A stretch of DNA of 64,000 nucleotides from the NCBI GenBank assembly GCA_037042915.1, contig CM073193.1, forward strand, positions 6,634,001-6,698,000, read 5' to 3'. A program made the translations under genes and the position numbers. This DNA is from Auricularia sp. M13 (Eukaryota; Basidiomycota; Agaricomycetes; Auriculariales; Auriculariaceae). Position 1 is the stretch's first letter. Each line of letters begins with the position of its first letter. Below the pieces are notes generated by a model that ran no database searches, had not been told where the DNA came from, and saw nothing but the letters and a program-made list of their open reading frames with translations. Of the stretch, positions 48,446-61,512 are shown piece after piece.

Positions 48446-49558
48446 CTAAGAGAATCGTCTAGTCAGCCCGTCATATATAAGAAAGATCATCGCGCTGCTG
48501 GGCACGGCGCGGGCCACAGTGATCCCGCAGCCCGCGTAGAGAGCGCGTATACCGCCCGCTCTGTACATCGCTCTCGCTGTGCTCAGAAAGGTCCGTTTCT
48601 GCCCTCCAGTCGATGGCCGTAGTTCGTCTTCGGTTTGCATGGTACTCTTTACGCTGTCTGCAGGAAACAGCGCCAGGTTGTACGTCACACCTGCCGCAGC
48701 ACCAGCTAGTGCAAGCTCGAGCGCGTTCAGGTCCTTCTTGCTTGTAGCACCGGGCTTCCGTGAGATGAAGTATCGCGCGACGAATTCGTTGGTCGCGAAC
48801 CAAGCCGCGCCGCCGCCGGTTTCGCGGATGAAGGTGCCCGTCTGACCGAGCCATAGTCCGCGAAAGCCTGTGGTGCGGAAAGTAGTTGCTAGTACGCCTA
48901 ATGGGCCTTCCATCGTTGCGAACGATCGAGGACCTGTAGCTGTGGCTGTTTCCGCGACAAGCATTTGCACCTGCATTTTGCATTTTACGAGTTCGATGGG
49001 CGTCCTGGGTTTGTTGCTGGGTCAGTTGTCAATTGATAGGGAGTATGTGTTCACGTACAGGAAGAAACTGGTAATCGAACCTGCTGCTGCTCCGGCAACT
49101 GCAAGCTGGGGCAACGAGAGTGGCATTTCGTCCGTTTTGCCGCTGAACCGTCGGATGAGGGTCTGAGCTTCGTTGTACGCGAAGAAAGTGATGCGTTCTC
49201 TGCCATTGCACCGACGATGGGTGCAGGCAACCCCTGGAACAGAGCCAGGCTCAGTCGAGCTCCCGCTTAGTTGAAATAACGCACTCGATACAGCCCTCGT
49301 ACGCCCTCTTTCACGTAGGTCTGTCGCAAGCAGTCCAGAGGCCCATCAAAGCGCGCTTGGCTATCCAAAACCTGGGATTGTAATCTGACTTTGGCGAGGT
49401 CGAATGGGTGTTCGAAAACTTTGGAAACCATCCCTGCGGCCTTGGCCAGTCAGTAGGGCTAGCAGCTGCCTGTATGAATGTCCACGCACGCTGCCAAATG
49501 CTATATCCTTGAGACCCCTTAGCGCATGCGAGCTCGCTGCTGGAGCGGCGTCGTCCAT
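48446..49558 (-). CDS. ORT1: Mitochondrial ornithine carrier (Ort1/Arg11 type)
   Basis: Mitochondrial carrier proteins have three repeats, each with a PX[DE]XX[KR] signature; here PFDLAKVRLQ, TPIELVKCKMQVQ and FPADSVKSTMQ are seen in order. The start DDAAPAASSHALRGLKDIA fits the usual short leader. Introns fall after IAFGS, after GLYR and after SFFL. The middle GLPAPIVGAMAENA is typical of ornithine and acylcarnitine carriers, and the second signature matches Ort1 best. One frame break near 49192, before FFAYNEAQ, fits a missing base. About 300 residues, as normal. It exchanges ornithine across the inner membrane for arginine synthesis, by homology. It is divergent from CHK1 with 122 bp between. 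Confidence 0.85.
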
Positions 49559-49680
49559 GGTGGCCTTGAGTGCGTGCCAGCAAGCGCTCGCATGCCAGCC
49601 GCGGAATCGGACCACCGGCACCGCCCGCCGGGGCAACGCGTCCACAAGGCCAAACAGCACGCGCTTTCGACCTCAGCCAC

Positions 49681-51679
49681 ATGCCAACGTTCCCGCTTGT
49701 AGCAGGCAAGCTCCTCATATCTTCCTTGCAGACGGCCATATTCTGATATTTCTGATCTGCCCAGGCTATACGATACGCGACCGCATTGGCGGTGGCGGCT
49801 TCTCCGAGTTCGTAGACGCCATCCTAGACGCGCCCATCGCTAACGAATGCCTCGACAGAGTGTATCGCGCAATCAACTACAGTATCAATGCTGTAGAAGC
49901 GTGCAAAGTTGTCTATCTCACACCCGAAACGACGGTGGCTCAGCGAAAGGACCTCGACAAAGAAATCCGCGTCCAGTCGTTCCTCAGACACAGCAACGTT
50001 CTGACTTTCATCGATAAGCTTGTCATTGAACCTGGCCAGGACGAACGGTATTTTGCGGGAGTCTACATGTTGATGGAATTTGCGGCCGGTGGCGATCTCT
50101 TCGATAAAATCGGTACGTCCAGTGCCACCTGGCCTTGCGTGCTCATTGAGCCGACCGAAACTGTCGTTTCAGCGCCAGACGTAGGCGTGGACGAAGATGT
50201 TGCGCATCTCTTCTTGAATCAACTCGTGGCCGGTGTCGTATGTTTCCTCGCACCCTTGTCGCCATCACCCAACTCACCCCTTCTCTCGAGTCATATATAC
50301 ATTCCGTGGGGGTCGCCCACCGGGACCTCAAGCCCGAGAATATCCTGCTTTCAAAATCGGGCAAGCTTAAAATCACGGATTTCGGTCTTTGTGCAGTTTT
50401 CAAACACAAGAACAAGACGCGTCAATTGACAGAACGATGCGGCAGCATGCCATACGTTGCCCCAGAAGTTCGTCTTTCATCAATCTCTCAGTTCAATTTA
50501 ACTAACTCATCAGTGGCAGCTACATGGTGACCAGCCGTACGACGCAGAACCTGTGGACGTCTGGGGCGTAGGTGTCATCTTTTTCACATTTCTCGTCGGC
50601 AGTAAGCAAACAGCTGGTCTCTTGCTCCCATTCGCTCAAACTGACTTGCTGCGGCCAGACACACCATGGGACGAACCGACGGCCCATTCTCCCGAGTTTG
50701 TTCGTTACGTGCGGGGCACCATCTTCCAAGACAAGCCTTGGAATCGCATCAAGCCTTCTGCCCTTGGTGAGTCTCACCCATTATCAGACTACGGAACGTT
50801 AATTGGGGTGATTAGATTTACTATGCCGGTTTCTGACCATCGATCCCCACCAGCGGATTACGCTCGCAGAGGCGGCCATGCATCCATGGTTCATGCGGTT
50901 CGTTGACATTATTCCGTTGAATACGCAACGGAGACTGATCGTCCAATTTCAGGCAAAGCCAATTAGCGAACCAAGACGCACACCGTCGGGCGCAGATGCT
51001 CACTGAAGGTCTCCGCGCATCGGGCGACCTGGACGTGGCGGATCCCGATCTCGACTCTACGTACGCACTCTCTCAGCCATATTATTTTCTTAACGGTGGA
51101 TCTGACTGCCTTGTTTTTCTCATTGCAGAGACGCAATGGACGTTGACAGCGAGGAGATGAAGTACACAGCCCCGATGGCTTCGCAGTTTACCCAAGGCCT
51201 ACAGCTCTTCGTACGCTCCCTGCCACTACTGTTTCATCTCTCTGTGTTGCTCACGAAGAGCTCGTGCAGAGTCAAACGCAAGTTGGCATGCGGTATATCC
51301 CACAACTGACGCGTTTCTACGCGACGGTCCCGCCGCAGGAGCTCCTGCAACTCGTACTCGCAGCTCTGGCCTCTCTTCCCGGAAAGATCAAGTCGCAAGA
51401 ACGACCGCCCGAGCCTCCTCGCGTCGCCGTAGCCAGGATCGGTGGTTACGACGCGCGGAGGGAGGTATTCAAAGGCTTCGTCGAGATCGAGCAGCTCGTA
51501 ATCAAGGGCTCTATGTTGAGCCTTTGTATTTTCCGGCGGGATGTGGTGAGCAGTCTGAGACGGACGTGATTGGCGATCTAACTTTAGTGAAGGGAAATCC
51601 CATCAGCTGGAGGCAGCTGTGGAAGGCAGTTGTCTCGTCTCCTCAAGTTGACCCCGTCGTCCTCAAGAAGAGGAGGTAA
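49681..51679 (+). CDS. CHK1: Checkpoint kinase Chk1
   Basis: Chk1 halts mitosis after DNA damage. The proposed start MPTFPLVA joins, over a GC-AG intron (49706-49764), to GYTIRDRIGGGGFSEV, the ATP loop. Then come VEACKVV (ATP lysine), HRDLKPENILL, DFGLC, the CGSMPYVAPE activation-loop end and VDVWGVGVIFF. The C-terminal half ends in a KA1-like regulatory domain: RYIPQLTRFYATVPPQELL and RIGGYDARREVFKGFVEIE. The ATG stands 122 bp from the ORT1 start. Introns are short; the last join, before GNPISWRQLWKAVV, is off by one and may hide a base error. The stop is TAA at 51677. About 480 residues, as in other Chk1 proteins. Confidence 0.88.
49706..49764 (+). other. Probable GC-AG intron near the CHK1 start
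   Basis: The first exon would end GTAGCAG and the intron begin GCAAGC, ending GCCCAG. The join gives MPTFPLVA followed by GYTIRD, matching the short leader usual before the Chk1 ATP loop. No GT donor in the first exon gives the right phase. Confidence 0.55.
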
Positions 51680-51848
51680 ACTGCTGACCGTCTTTTGGCA
51701 TCTATTACTTGGGGAATATGCGATTTACAAGCGGACGGAATCACTATTTTGTATAAATACGACCCTGTTGCACCAAATATTATGGCTCATTCAGTACCGA
51801 CGCAAAAACTGTTGCAACGAGGAGGCGGAGATAATGACAAATATTAAA

Positions 51849-52845
51849 CTAGACATCTTCCGCATCATCATTGTCGTCTGCAGAGTCATCGTCGTCTGCG
51901 GACTCATCGTCGCTGTCATTGCCATCGTCGGCAGGGTCTTCATTGTCGGCTCCAGAGTCGAGCCCATCGTCGCCAGAAGCGTCATCATCAGCGCTATCGT
52001 CGTCTCCAGAGCCATCATCAGCGCCGTCGACATCGTCGCCCTCGTCGCCCTCATCCCCATCTGCGCCAGTGTCGTCGCCAGCATCGTCGCCATCCTCCGC
52101 GCCGTCATCATCGTCCGAGCCGCCGTCGTCATCCTCGTCGTCCTCGTCGCTCTCGGGGTCGGTAGGAGTGGGCGTCGGCTTGGCATTAGACGAGGTCTTA
52201 CGCGTGCTCGTGGACACCGAGGTAGTCTTCGGAGTGGCCATGGACGTGGATACGATCTTGGTTGTGATCGTGGCCTTGGTGGTAGCTGGGACCTTCGTGG
52301 AGGTGCTAGTGGTATGCTTGGTCAACGTAGCCTTGACCGACGAAGTGCTTGTAGCCTTGTTGGACGCGGTGCTCTTCACTGAGCTGCTTGACCCATGTTT
52401 CGTCGAGGTAGACTTGCCGGAAGAATTGCTATGAGGCTTCGTCGTAGTCGTCGGCTTTGCGCTTGTAGTAACCTTCACGGACGTGCTCGCAGGACGCTTC
52501 GTCGTAGTCGGCTTTACGGAACTGGTGCTTCCTTTTGTCGATGTCATTTTCACAGAAGACGCTGGGAAACGATCAGTTCAGTGTAAGAGAATGAAGATAA
52601 CGAGGTAAAACTCACTGCTTTTGATGCTCTTCGTGGGGGATGGTGTCGCGGACGTGGACTTATGAATGGTCGTGCTCGTTTTGGTCACCAAGGCCTTGGA
52701 CGTGGATTTGGCTGCAGGAGAGGGATCAGTAATACCCCGCGGCCCAGGATTAAACGAACGTACGAGAGTTAGCCGGGGCAGCGCCAACGCCAAACTGGGT
52801 GGAGGCGAGGGTGAGTGCAAGAACGACGGCGGTGAGGAACTGCAT
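51849..52845 (-). CDS. Secreted charge-segregated low-complexity protein (paralogue 1)
   Basis: No family is recognised. Exons are 52845-52764, 52711-52616 and 52561-51849, both introns in phase 1, coding for 296 residues without any frame break. A signal peptide (MQFLTAVVLALTLASTQFGV, cleaved near GAAP) is followed by about 140 residues of Lys/Thr/Ser/Pro repeats (units like SVKPTTTK and TSTK) with almost no acidic residues, then TPTPTDPESDEDDEDD and about 100 residues of Asp, Gly, Glu, Ser and Ala. Thus a cationic block is joined to an acidic block. There are two cysteine-free blocks and no GPI or membrane end. The Thr/Ser block is a probable O-mannosylation target. A paralogue with the same gene structure lies at 56731-57727. 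Confidence 0.8.
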
Positions 52846-52902
52846 GTTTTAGACGGTTGCGAGCTGCTTGCTGATGGAAATTGATTCTGCTTTCCTAGAT
52901 CT

Positions 52903-52910
52903 CTTTATAC
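52903..52910 (-). promoter_or_regulatory. TATA box of paralogue 1
   Basis: The minus strand reads GTATAAAG 58-65 bp before the ATG. The paralogue has GTATAAG at nearly the same distance. Confidence 0.6.
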
Positions 52911-53782
52911 GCTAGCGAGCTGGAGTTTCACTCAAAATTGGTATACGGGCCGTACGCGCGGTCGTGATCGAGATGTCGCGCTGCAGAAGGTCTCGGTGTA
53001 AAGATTCCAATGCGCGCCGCTCCAAAACATCGGCTGACGTCCGTAACAAGCATGATTCACGCAAAAAAATCCCCATGCCGGTCAGACATGGTAAGATGGT
53101 AGGGATGGTTCATTGAGGCCAGGAAGCCGAAGGACGGAGAGTGACTTCATCGGAGTTTCAAGCGTGTACACGGTGCTTTCGACCGTACCCGTTCTGCTTG
53201 CCTCCACCGAAACTGGCACTTTTGATATTGCCAGTTCTTGGGCTCCGATTGTGTCTATCAAATGACCGGAACTATAGCTAGTACTCGCAGTGTGCAATGC
53301 TACGCTCGACGAGATCTTTCGCCTGCTTGCGGGCAACTCTTGCCTGCTTGGAGGACTTGATCTGGATTTCTCTCGGGCTACTGGGACTTGGGCTGACGTT
53401 GCGGTGGACTGCTCCGCCCTCGCTAACGAAGTAACCCTTCTTGGGCCCGACTGAAACCCGACCAACACCAGGATCCCGATCCCGGACTCAGAGCCCCCAG
53501 GCGCTCAGCCTCACACTCAGCACCAGCCGCAGCCTGCCATGACTGATAGCAGCTGATTCACGTTCCTATGCAAGACCTTCCTCACGAACGACGGCGTTCG
53601 GCGGGAACTGGCGTCCCCCGGCCCCCCCCGATCCAAGTAGCCCGTTGAAATGCACACGCCCACGCTCACAGGCGGCCGACGGGCCGGACCACTTATTTCT
53701 GGCCCGCTAAGAATTCCGTTCTGCACTGGTGGAAGGGAGGGATGGTTGGAAATTTCGGCAGCTGTATTTTCATATGTTGAGG
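52911..53782. other. Intergenic, doubtful minus-strand frame
   Basis: A minus-strand Ser/Thr-rich frame at 53082-53468 and an overlapping basic one ending KQAKDLVERSIAHCEY near 53280 are open. Neither has a start, exon links or motif that convinces. Confidence 0.3.
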
Positions 53783-54188
53783 CTACATGCAAGGAGTCTT
53801 CTTCGCGCGCGGCCTCGGGGTGAGATTATTGGGCGAAAAGTTCTCTTGACGTGCCAGCATGGCATTGTACTCGTCGGCATCACGTGACTGCTGAACCTCC
53901 TTCACGTGACGCTCTTTGCAGTCCGGGTGGGCGAGCCAGTGTTTGTTGCGACCGCAGTTTCTGAAGAAGCTCTTCCCGCACCCGCCATAACAGCGGGCTT
54001 TTTTTCTTGTCCGGGAGGTGGGGGTACCAGCTTGATTTCAGAATTGGGACGGCTGGATTCTGCGTCTGCAGGTTGTCGGCTAGTGGCTCAGTCTGGCTTG
54101 ACTCTGTGCTTGACAAACGCTGGCCCATGAAACAGACTTGCTGCTCGGCATGGCCAAAATTCTCTAGAATGATATGAGCTAGAGACAT
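53783..54188 (-). CDS. Small protein with a single C2H2-type zinc finger
   Basis: From ATG 54188 (SLAHIILENFGHAEQ) about 60 polar residues lead to DKKK in a run of seven A bases. After a one-base frame change there, the sequence reads RCYGGCGKSFFRN, CGRNKHWLAHPDC and on to RAKKTPCM and a stop at 53783. The spacing Cys-x3-Cys-x12-His-x3-His, with Phe four residues after the second Cys, fits a C2H2 finger. The homopolymer run makes a sequencing slip likely. About 135 residues. A transcription-factor or RNA-binding role is only a guess. Confidence 0.45.
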
Positions 54189-54682
54189 CGACGACTTGTG
54201 AGGCAAGATTTACTTGGCGTCGTGACGAAGAGCGGAGTTGACACGTGTTCAACCCCCGCTCATCTGCCACGCCCTCGCTATTTTTGTTCACTCACACTCG
54301 TCCCTCTTCGTGTCAAACGGTTTTTCTTCTGGTCTTTTTTTGCCCTTTTGACATTTTTTTTGGTACCGTAACCGCCATCATTGGGTCAAGATGGCCATTT
54401 CGGCTTCAGCTTCACATTTCAGCCCATGATGTTTCTAGAACTGCTGCACCATCCTCCACTTATCTTAAGTAAACGATGCGAGTTCGGTCTGCTTCAGCCA
54501 CATGTCTTGATGGCTCAGTACCCGTGCCCCTCTTGATAGCCTGATTCTGACTAATACTAATAGGCTCCCCGCTCCCCATCGGCGTACCGGGGGTTGATGT
54601 ATCGCCGACGCGTCAGCGCGTCACCGTGCGGCAGGTGGATGTTTTATATGGCGTGCTACTGTCCAGGTAGCTGGTAACAAGG
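54189..54682. other. Divergent promoter region
   Basis: Between the zinc-finger gene and the SDR gene. It is AT-rich with T-runs (tttttttgg, ggtttttctt); no gene. Confidence 0.45.
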
Positions 54683-55700
54683 ATGCCTTCGCTCTCTGTC
54701 GCCAAGGTCTCGAACTCACAATATGCGCCTCAGGCGCGGCCTGTGCTGGTGGTGTTCGGCGGGACAAGCGGCATCGGTGTGTGGCAATCCCGCGGCATAA
54801 TCGTTGTTGCTTACATAATAATTCTTCAGGCGCTGGCATAGTCAGAGCTTTCGCACGCAACACCCACGGACGCGTGCATATCGTTATTCTTGGTCGCTCC
54901 CAAACAGCGGCGGACGCCCTCATCGCGTCTCTGCCAAAACACGCCGAGTCTCAATACGAGTTCGAGCGTATCGACGCCGTGCTCATGGCCAACGTCCGCA
55001 AAACCTGCGCTGCGCTTTCTGCCCGGTTGCCTAAAATCAACTACCTCGTCCTCTCACAAGGCGCCATGACCCTACGTGTACCTGATACCGCGGAAGGATT
55101 GCACCCGCTCTTAGCTATCGGGCTCTACAGTCGAGTGCGCGCCGCGCTTGATCTCGCGCCGTTGCTGGAGAAAGCCAGTGCGTTGGGCGAGGATGCGCGC
55201 ATCATGACCGTCTTCGCCGCCGGCACCGGTGGGCCTGTCGACTTGGACGACATCGCGTTGAAGAAGGCGATGCAGTGGCCGCTGTGGAAGATGGGACAGA
55301 TGCGAGGGCGCGTTGCCACCTATACCGACATCTATACCCTGGTGCGTCGCGGTCCTCCCGGTTTCAGTCGATGGACTTGGCATTCACACCTGGCCCAGGA
55401 AATTGCAAAAAGATTCCCGAGCATATCCGTCACGCATGTTTTCCCGGGATTCGTCGCGTCCAGCCTCGGTCGCGACATAAACGTCGTAATGCGCGGGATT
55501 TCCGCCATCGTAGAGGTGCTGTTTGCGCGCTCTGCAGACGACTGTGGCGAGTATATGATGTACGCTCTGCTGGACCCTGCTGCGAAGACCGGCGCGCATT
55601 TCAAGGGAGACAAGGCTGAGTCCGTCCCCGCAAGCCCATATGCTGAGGGCCGGGCGAGGAGCTCATCTGGCGGCATATGGAGGAGGTGACGAATGTGTGA
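54683..55700 (+). CDS. Short-chain dehydrogenase/reductase
   Basis: The N-terminus has the SDR cofactor motif with a variant glycine pattern, VVFGGTSGIGAGIVRAFARN, completed across an intron starting at 54777. Then come VHIVILGRS, NYLVLSQGAM (in place of the usual NNAG), and a Tyr-rich TYTDIYT region followed by THVFPGFVASSL. An intron after DIYTL brings EIAKRFPSISVTH into frame. A break near 55652 moves the end into GEELIWRHMEEVTNV with a stop at 55698. About 300 residues. The active-site lysine is not obvious, so activity is uncertain; fungal relatives of this type are mostly uncharacterised. Confidence 0.7.
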
Positions 55701-56730
55701 TTATCGTATTGCAGTAAGCATGTTCTCTCAAGTCTCTATCAGAGATCATCAAGCATCACTGCATATTCGTCAAATCCCCTGAGACTGAATCGAGACCATC
55801 AGTTTGCAATAAGCGCCAAGACGCTGCCTTCGATCCAATGCTTGAGGCATGAAGAATCAATCTGCTTCTCTTAATAGACTTGCAGCAGCCGCTCTAATCG
55901 ACCTTGCGGACAGCTCTACATCCCGTCACCTTGTGCAATGATGTCCTCCCGTTCAATCTGGTAATGTCATAGGCATGAACCTGTTCATGAACCCGGGGAT
56001 TCATGCAGGGATTCATGAATAGAATAATCGAGCAGATCACACTCTGGTTCTGGGACCTTCTCCAAGGAAGATTCGACACCGCAGCAAGAGGGTCACCTCC
56101 CACGCATCCCATGGCACGGACAGGCAATGGCTGTTCTAGCAGCGCCCATAACTGTGTACGCGTGCCCGCTGAAATTGTCTAGCAACCGGCATGGCATGGC
56201 TCGACACACATTGACGACGACCGCAGATGAATCGAGCTCCTCGAGTGTGAAGTAAATCACAACCGAGCTTACGCAGCCGTCTGCGCGCACGAGAACCGAC
56301 GTTTGGCAGATGACCTTGTTGTTCCATCCAGCAAAGAGAGACAATTGGCGCAAGTTGGGTGAAAGAACAAATAAGACTACACAGCGCCTGCAGCAGGGTC
56401 TGTCCCGCGAATGTGTTGCTTGAACGCCAGGAAGATACGACCGCAGCGTGACGCGTACAGAACAGTGCAAGAACAGTGCAGACACTCGACAAACACGTTG
56501 GCAACTCTTCATACGCCGAAAAAGTCGTTGAGATAAGATAACAGCTGTTCTGCCTGTGTGATGTGTGGCGAGTGATTTTTCAGCAGGACCATGAGCCAAA
56601 AGTGATGAGGGCGGGTACTCCGCTGGATCGAACGAGTGTATGATATTTTATTGGTACAATGAGCGTCGCAAGCGAATGAAGTACAGGGAAGATATTTTAT
56701 CATAAGATTAGAGGAAGTGAGGAAGATTAA
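55701..56730. other. Intergenic, no confident gene
   Basis: A minus-strand frame at 56093-56599 (168 codons) is open but has no recognised motif and many cysteines and valines in no pattern. It could be part of the 3' transcript of the secreted paralogue at 56731. Confidence 0.4.
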
Positions 56731-57727
56731 TCAATCATCCTCCTCATCGCCAGTGTCATCCTCGTCGCCGGCATCGTCATCACCGTCGTCTGTACCGTCG
56801 TCTCCGGAATCGTCACCAGAGCCATCGTCCGCCCCACCGTCATCATCACCGGTGCCATCGTCTCCATCGTCTGAACCATCATCACCATCGTCGCCAGTGT
56901 CACTGCCGTCATCGCCGGTGTCGTCGCCATCATCTCCATCATCGCCGTCGTCGCCATCGTCGCCGTCGTCACCACCATCGTCTTCACCATCGACACCGTC
57001 GTCGCCGGAATCATCGTCACCGTCATCTTCACCATCATCGTCGCCGTCGTCATCATCGTCACCCCCATCGGTCTGGGTCGGCGTGGGCGTCGGGCTCGTC
57101 GTCTTGCGCGTAGTGGTTGAAACGGCGGTGGACTTCGGCGTGGTCTTAGGTGTAGTTTTAACGGTCGACGTCGACTTGGTGGAAGAGGTGACCTTCTTGG
57201 TCGTGCTCGTCGACTTCTTCGTTGTCGTCGGCTTCGCGGTGGTCGTGGCCTTCTTGGTCGTCGTGGGCTTGGCCGTGCTCGTCGACTTCTTGGTGGTGCT
57301 CGTCGCCTTCTTGGTAGTGGTGGACTTTTTGGTCGTCGTGGGCTTGACGGAAGTAGAAGACTTCTTCGTAGTCGTCGGCTTGACCGACGAGCTGGCCTTC
57401 TTCGTCGTCGTTGGCTTGACCGACGTGGAAGTTTTTTTGGTAGTCGACGACGACTTTTTAGTCGTAGCTGATGAATAAATGTTAATTAAGTGGGAGGAAC
57501 GTATGAACTAAGGAACGCACTCGGCTTGACGCTCTTCGTGGGCGAAGGCGTCGTGGTCGTCTTGCGGGTCGAGGTGGACTTGGTCGACACCGCCTTAGAC
57601 GACGTTTTTTCTGCAGCCAAGTCAGATCGAGACATTAATATAAAACTGGATGCGGCACACCTATAGTAACCGGGGAGGCGATAGCGCCAAGGGCGAGGGC
57701 AAGAACAGCGGTGGCGAGGAAGCGCAT
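56731..57727 (-). CDS. Secreted charge-segregated low-complexity protein (paralogue 2)
   Basis: Exons are 57727-57661, 57610-57521 and 57467-56731, both introns in phase 1, coding for 297 residues with no frame break; this mirrors the gene at 51849-52845 in structure and length. The signal peptide is MRFLATAVLALALGAIASP. The cationic block carries about a dozen TTTKK/STTKK units (for example SVKPTTTKKSS), then SPTPTPTQTDGG opens an acidic tail of about 110 residues built of GDD, DDG and DDGDDGDD steps, ending GDEEDD. No membrane anchor or cysteine pattern. Strong charge separation suggests a wall- or matrix-binding or self-associating protein, which is inference only. Confidence 0.8.
56740..57065 (-). 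repeat. GAY-rich trinucleotide minisatellite encoding the acidic tail
   Basis: On the minus strand the codons are almost only GAC/GAT with GGC/GGT, giving runs of (GAY GAY GGY). On the plus strand this appears as catcgtc/cgtcatc runs. It is coding and likely to vary in length. Confidence 0.7.
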
Positions 57728-57793
57728 CTTGGAGACTGCTGAGAGCTGAAGAGCTGCTGGTCGCTATTGTTCTGTGTTGTAAGTACATTGCCT

Positions 57794-57800
57794 CTTATAC
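57794..57800 (-). promoter_or_regulatory. TATA box of paralogue 2
   Basis: The minus strand reads GTATAAG 67-73 bp before the ATG, the same place as in paralogue 1. Confidence 0.55.
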
Positions 57801-58260
57801 CTATCGTCCAGAGACGTCTGTCAAAAATAATCTCGGACCGCAAGATCGCGGGCGCGCTCAGACAGTCAAACGCCAATCGCGGGCTCAACGGCAATCGCGA
57901 CTCGGAGGACGCGGCGCTGAGCAGTCCGGGATCCTCGATCAATCCATTCCGTGCTCGGGGCGGGGCCGCGTTGTACCAGAGGACTCAGGAGCAGTGGGTC
58001 TTAGAATTTAGACTCTAGAGTATTGCAAGGCACACGACGAGGAGATCAGAGCCGAGATCGAGCATACAGTAGCAGACCCAGAGATGCAAGACCAATACAC
58101 AAGCCAGTAGACCATGCTTGAGATCACCGAGGCAGTAGACCCAGTCATCATGAACGCGCGCGAGAGCAGAATCCAGGAGTGACCATGGGGCAGATGAGAC
58201 GCGGTGGCGGCAAACAGCGGTCAATAATCCCTTGCCAGCTGACAGTGACACGTCGCAGCC

Positions 58261-60416
<2,156 letters not shown>

Positions 60417-60479
60417 CGCAGCGGCGGCTCAGCGGTTGGCCAAGACGCGTCGCTGAGCTTGAATCCGCTTAAAGTTAAC

Positions 60480-61512
60480 ATGCCCAAGCGCAAGTCCGGC
60501 CTCGCAGCAGCCCTGCACGCTCAGACCTCCAGGCTCCACCAGGCCGCGCGCGGGAAGGAGCGCGAAAAGGCCAAGCTCGCCGCCAGAGCCGTCGTCGCCG
60601 CCGCCGCTGGGTCCAGCAAGGCGCGTCGGGCGGCGCGCGCCAGCTCCCAGGCGCAGAAACAACGGGCGCAAAAGGGCGTCATCCCCTTCCAGCCCACAGA
60701 CCGCGTGCTGCTCGTCGGCGAGGGCGACTTTTCCTTTGCCCTGGCCCTCGTCCGCCACCCCACGCTCGGCATCGTGCCCGCCAACATCGTCGCCACCACC
60801 CTCGACGCCGAGGACGCCCTGGCAGCCAAGTACCCGGACTCTGCGCCCGCCAACGTGCTCGAACTGCGGAGCAAGGGCGTCACTGTTCTCTGCGGCGTGG
60901 ACGCGACCAAGCTGGCGGCGTGCAAGGCGCTCAGGAAACGGACGTTTGACCGCATCGTCTGGAACTTTCCCCACGTCGGCAAGGGCATCGCTGACCAGGA
61001 CAGGAACGTGCGCGAGAACCAGGAGACCCTGCTCGCCTTTCTCGCCGCCGTCCCGCCCTTCCTCGCAAGCGGCCCGATGCCTTCAGCGAAGCGGCCCCAG
61101 AAATACCGACGCGTCAACGAGAACGAAGACGCGACGACGACGATGAAGAAGACGGCGGTGTCGCGGAGCACGACGGCCAGAAGACGCGCGGGACGGTCCT
61201 CATCACCCTGCGCGACGCGCCGCCGTACACTCTCTGGTCAGTCCGTTGTATCGCTGCATTCGCGCGGCATGCTAACGTGCCGACAGGGACCTCCCCGGGC
61301 TCGCCAAGCGTCCAGCAGATCCAGACGCCCCGCGCTACGCCGTCGTGCGCTCCTTCGCCTTCGCGCGTGCAGACTGGGCCGCGCTTGGCTACGCGCACCG
61401 AATGACCAAAGGGCATGTCGACGGCATCTACGCCGGCGGCCTCAAGCGCGCCGAAACCGTGAACGCGGGCGAGCGGACCTGGGAGTTTGCACTTGCAGAC
61501 GCCGTTCCATGA
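60480..61512 (+). CDS. BMT5-like 25S rRNA uridine-N3 methyltransferase (DUF2431)
   Basis: Yeast Bmt5 methylates U2634 of 25S rRNA in the nucleolus. After a Lys/Arg/Ala-rich N-terminus (PKRKSGLAAALHAQTS), which may act as a nucleolar signal, the SAM-binding core reads RVLLVGEGDFSFALALV, ATTLDAEDALAAKYPD, FDRIVWNFPHVGKGIADQDR and NQETLLAFLAAVPPFL. The end, TVLITLRDAPPYTLW then DLPGLAKRP and FAFARADWAALGYAHRMTKG, follows an intron at about 61235-61288. One base is off near 61130, within a GACGAC repeat. The stop is at 61510. About 325 residues. Confidence 0.85.

Noticed and set aside
51871-52434. 187-codon Ser/Pro frame on the plus strand
   Set aside because: It is again the complement of the acidic and Thr/Lys codons of diblock paralogue 1.
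56717-57478. 253-codon Ser/Pro then Val/Leu frame on the plus strand
   Set aside because: It is the complement of the GAY and ACN/AAG codons of the diblock gene; the minus strand has the signal peptide, introns and TATA box.
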